Positions 7,503-8,388 of a stretch of DNA of 8,388 nt are shown here, piece by piece. A program made the translations under genes and the position numbers. The stretch spans positions 1 through 8,388 of the forward strand of contig URNK01000073.1 in the NCBI GenBank assembly GCA_900549195.1, read 5' to 3'. Source of the DNA: an uncultured Collinsella sp. GTDB lineage: Bacteria > Actinomycetota > Coriobacteriia > Coriobacteriales > Coriobacteriaceae. Each line of letters opens with the position of its first letter. The first letter of the stretch is position 1. The notes beneath the pieces were generated by a model. It searched no databases. It had not been told where the DNA came from and saw nothing but the letters and a program-made list of their open reading frames with translations.

Positions 7503-7549
7503 GGGGACAGGTTAATCTGCACCAATGTGGTGCAAACGTACCTGTCCCC
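7503..7549. repeat. Palindromic element with GGGGACA/TGTCCCC ends
   Basis: Outer arms GGGGACAGGT (7503-7512) and ACCTGTCCCC (7540-7549) are perfect 10-base complements. Inner arms TGCACCA (7518-7524) and TGGTGCA (7528-7534) are perfect 7-base complements around ATG, with unpaired 5-base internal segments between. It lies 10 bases past the csoR stop on the - strand, so it may end or protect the copper operon transcript, although no T-tract follows. The TGTCCCC ends match those of the element at 2754-2835, and the AATGCC that follows here (7549-7554) resembles the sequence inside that element. Confidence 0.75.
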
Positions 7550-7559
7550 AATGCCCCAA

Positions 7560-7832
7560 TTACTTGGAGAGTTTGTCGACGACGCGTTCGATTTCGGCGA
7601 GTTTGGCGGCTTTGAGGTCTTCGTCGCCCGATTCGATTGCCGAAGTCACGCAGCCCTCGATATGCGCCTTGAGCACGTCGGCGTTAATGCGCGCGAGGAG
7701 CGCCTGTGTTGCCATGAGCTGCGTGGAGATGTCGACGCAATAGCGGTCCTCATCGACCATCCGCAAGATGCCGTCGATCTGGCCGCGTGCCGTCTTGAGC
7801 ATGCGGGTCACCGATTTGTGGTCTGCCATCAT
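7560..7832 (-). CDS. csoR: Copper-sensing transcriptional repressor, CsoR family
   Basis: 90 residues, all-helical DUF156/CsoR-RcnR family protein. It binds operator DNA and is released when Cu(I) binds. The Cu(I) ligand set Cys-His-Cys is complete: Cys32 (DRYCVD), His57 (LKAHIEG) and Cys61 (EGCV), with the family spacing H-x3-C. The N-terminal RMLKTARGQIDGILRMV segment is the typical first helix. Two adjacent ATGs (first base 7832 or 7829) are both usable; GAGGA lies 6 or 9 bases upstream. It is the last gene of the copper operon, 48 bases after copZ, and probably represses the operon's promoter, which is off the right edge. The Cys-His-Cys set argues for copper rather than Ni/Co (RcnR) or formaldehyde (FrmR) sensing. 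Confidence 0.92.
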   Translation of the reverse strand: MMADHKSVTRMLKTARGQIDGILRMVDEDRYCVDISTQLMATQALLARINADVLKAHIEGCVTSAIESGDEDLKAAKLAEIERVVDKLSK

Positions 7833-7880
7833 GGCGGGTCCTCGTTTCTGGTCGATGGGGTCGAATGCTTCTGGTAGCTG

Positions 7881-8102
7881 CTACGCGGCGGTCACGGACA
7901 GGGCGTGGAACTTCTCGCCGGCGCCCTCGACGGCGGCAGCGAGCTGCTCAGCGGTCACGGTGTCGGCGCACTCCACCTGTACGGTCTGAGTCTCGTGATC
8001 GGCGTCGGCGTCGGTCACGCCGGCCACGTTGAGCAACGCCGTCTCGACGGTGGCGTCGCAGTGGCCGCACATAAGGCCGGAAGTCTTAATTGTGTAACGC
8101 AT
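7881..8102 (-). CDS. copZ: Copper chaperone with one heavy-metal-associated domain (CopZ)
   Basis: 73 residues, the normal size for a single ferredoxin-like HMA domain. It carries Cu(I) in the cytoplasm and hands it to the CopA ATPase. The metal loop is GLMCGHC (residues 9-15) with Cys12 and Cys15, in the usual place after the first strand (MRYTIKTS). Matching family features include the helix DATVETALLNVAGV and a C-terminal AVEGAG segment. The frame is open upstream to 8213, but the extra 37 residues do not look like an HMA domain. The ATG at 8102 has GAGGGA five bases before it and gives the family length. It sits between copA and csoR on the same strand. Confidence 0.92.
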   Translation of the reverse strand: MRYTIKTSGLMCGHCDATVETALLNVAGVTDADADHETQTVQVECADTVTAEQLAAAVEGAGEKFHALSVTAA

Positions 8103-8249
8103 GGGTATCCCTCTCTGTTGTGTTGGCTTTCTCAACCACCCGACCTTGACCTTCAAGCCGTCGCTCGCGTACCGAAGTACGCGTCGCTCCTCTTTCAGGT
8201 CAATCTCGGGCACCTGGAAAACCCGTTCTAAATGGACTTAATGGTGAGC
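8103..8249 (-). promoter_or_regulatory. copA-copZ intercistronic region with cUUCGg hairpin
   Basis: A 147-base gap inside the copper operon. Read on the - strand, CGCGTAC-TTCG-GTACGCG (8183-8166) forms a perfect 7-bp stem capped by a C(UUCG)G tetraloop, an unusually stable RNA fold. Around it, TTGACCT (8146-8152) and AGGTCAA (8197-8203) on the + strand form an outer inverted repeat, and GTCGCTC occurs on both sides of the stem (8160-8166 and 8183-8189). There is no T-tract, so an RNA-stability or processing role fits better than termination. A separate copZ promoter cannot be excluded. Confidence 0.55.
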
Positions 8250-8359
8250 CTATTTTGCCACTTTAGGCTTAAAGGATTTTAGGCGCAGCGCATTGCTTAC
8301 GACACAGACGCTCGACAGGCTCATGGCCGCGGCGCCAAACATCGGCGAGAGCTGCCATC
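8250..8359 (-). CDS. copA: Copper-exporting P-type ATPase, C-terminal end, truncated by the window edge
   Basis: Only the last 35 codons and TAG are present. The peptide starts WQLSPMFGAAAMSLSSV and continues through SNALRLKSFKP to VAK. PMFGAAAMSLSSVCVVSNALRL is the signature of the last transmembrane helices of Cu+ P1B-type ATPases, in which the M and the two S residues of the MSxSS helix help form the copper site. The membrane pump exports Cu(I) delivered by CopZ. The N-terminal metal domains, DKTG phosphorylation site and CPC motif lie off the right edge. First gene of the visible copper operon on the - strand. Confidence 0.9.
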
Positions 8360-8388
8360 CTGTCTCTTATACACATCTGACGCTGCCG
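8360..8388 (-). other. Untrimmed Nextera Read 1 adapter, reverse complement (artefact)
   Basis: CTGTCTCTTATACACATCT (8360-8378) is the reverse complement of the Tn5 mosaic end, followed by GACGCTGCCG (8379-8388), the start of the reverse complement of the Read 1 primer site. It is the same adapter as at the left end, in inverted orientation. Genomic sequence ends at 8359. Confidence 0.98.

Noticed and set aside
6998..7615. 205-codon open frame on the + strand over the zinc-ribbon gene and the palindrome
   Set aside because: It is opposite a protein with clear TM helices and CxxC pairs, and it runs through a palindromic element. No start signal is seen.
8103..8111. CsoR operator in GGGTATCCC before copZ
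   Set aside because: It is too short and does not show the longer G/C-tract pseudo-palindrome of known CsoR sites. It overlaps the copZ leader rather than an operon promoter.
8103..8213. N-terminal extension of copZ by 37 residues
   Set aside because: The ATG at 8102 has a suitable GAGGGA site and yields the normal HMA-domain length. The extension covers the hairpin and has a non-HMA, Lys/Arg-rich sequence.

Overview
The window is an 8.3 kb piece of high-GC bacterial DNA with untrimmed Illumina Nextera adapter at both ends (1-48 and 8360-8388), so only 49-8359 is genomic. The protein set (two-subunit glutamate synthase, a copA-copZ-csoR copper operon, GC-rich codon use and an actinobacterial-looking AbiEi/DUF559-type protein) points to a high-GC Gram-positive. 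A gut Coriobacteriia member such as Collinsella is my best guess, from recognition rather than a database search.

Left part, + strand: the 3' end of gltB (glutamate synthase large subunit) is followed after 5 bases by a complete gltD (small subunit), a translationally linked pair for ammonia assimilation. A 415-base gap follows. It holds a nested 82-base hairpin element and a leader in which a CCTCCTC tract can pair with the Shine-Dalgarno of the next gene. That gene encodes a 235-residue protein of unknown function with a GTG start.

Centre: between 3887 and 4184 lies a regular array of four 57-base imperfect palindromes repeating every 80-81 bases. It is immediately followed by a gene for a predicted PD-(D/E)XK (DUF559-like) protein with an AbiEi-like middle region. 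A fifth 57-base copy starts 8 bases after that gene's stop codon. The gene is thus bracketed by copies of one structured repeat, the most unusual arrangement in the window.

Right part: a metal-dependent amidohydrolase gene (+) has its own likely promoter and ends at a bidirectional terminator shared with a convergent gene for a two-TM, C-terminal zinc-ribbon protein (-). Beyond it, on the - strand, is a copper homeostasis operon read from the right edge inwards: the last 35 codons of copA (Cu+ exporting P-type ATPase), copZ (copper chaperone) and csoR (Cu(I)-sensing repressor). A cUUCGg hairpin sits between copA and copZ. A second short palindrome, bounded by the same GGGGACA/TGTCCCC ends as the element after gltD, lies just beyond csoR.
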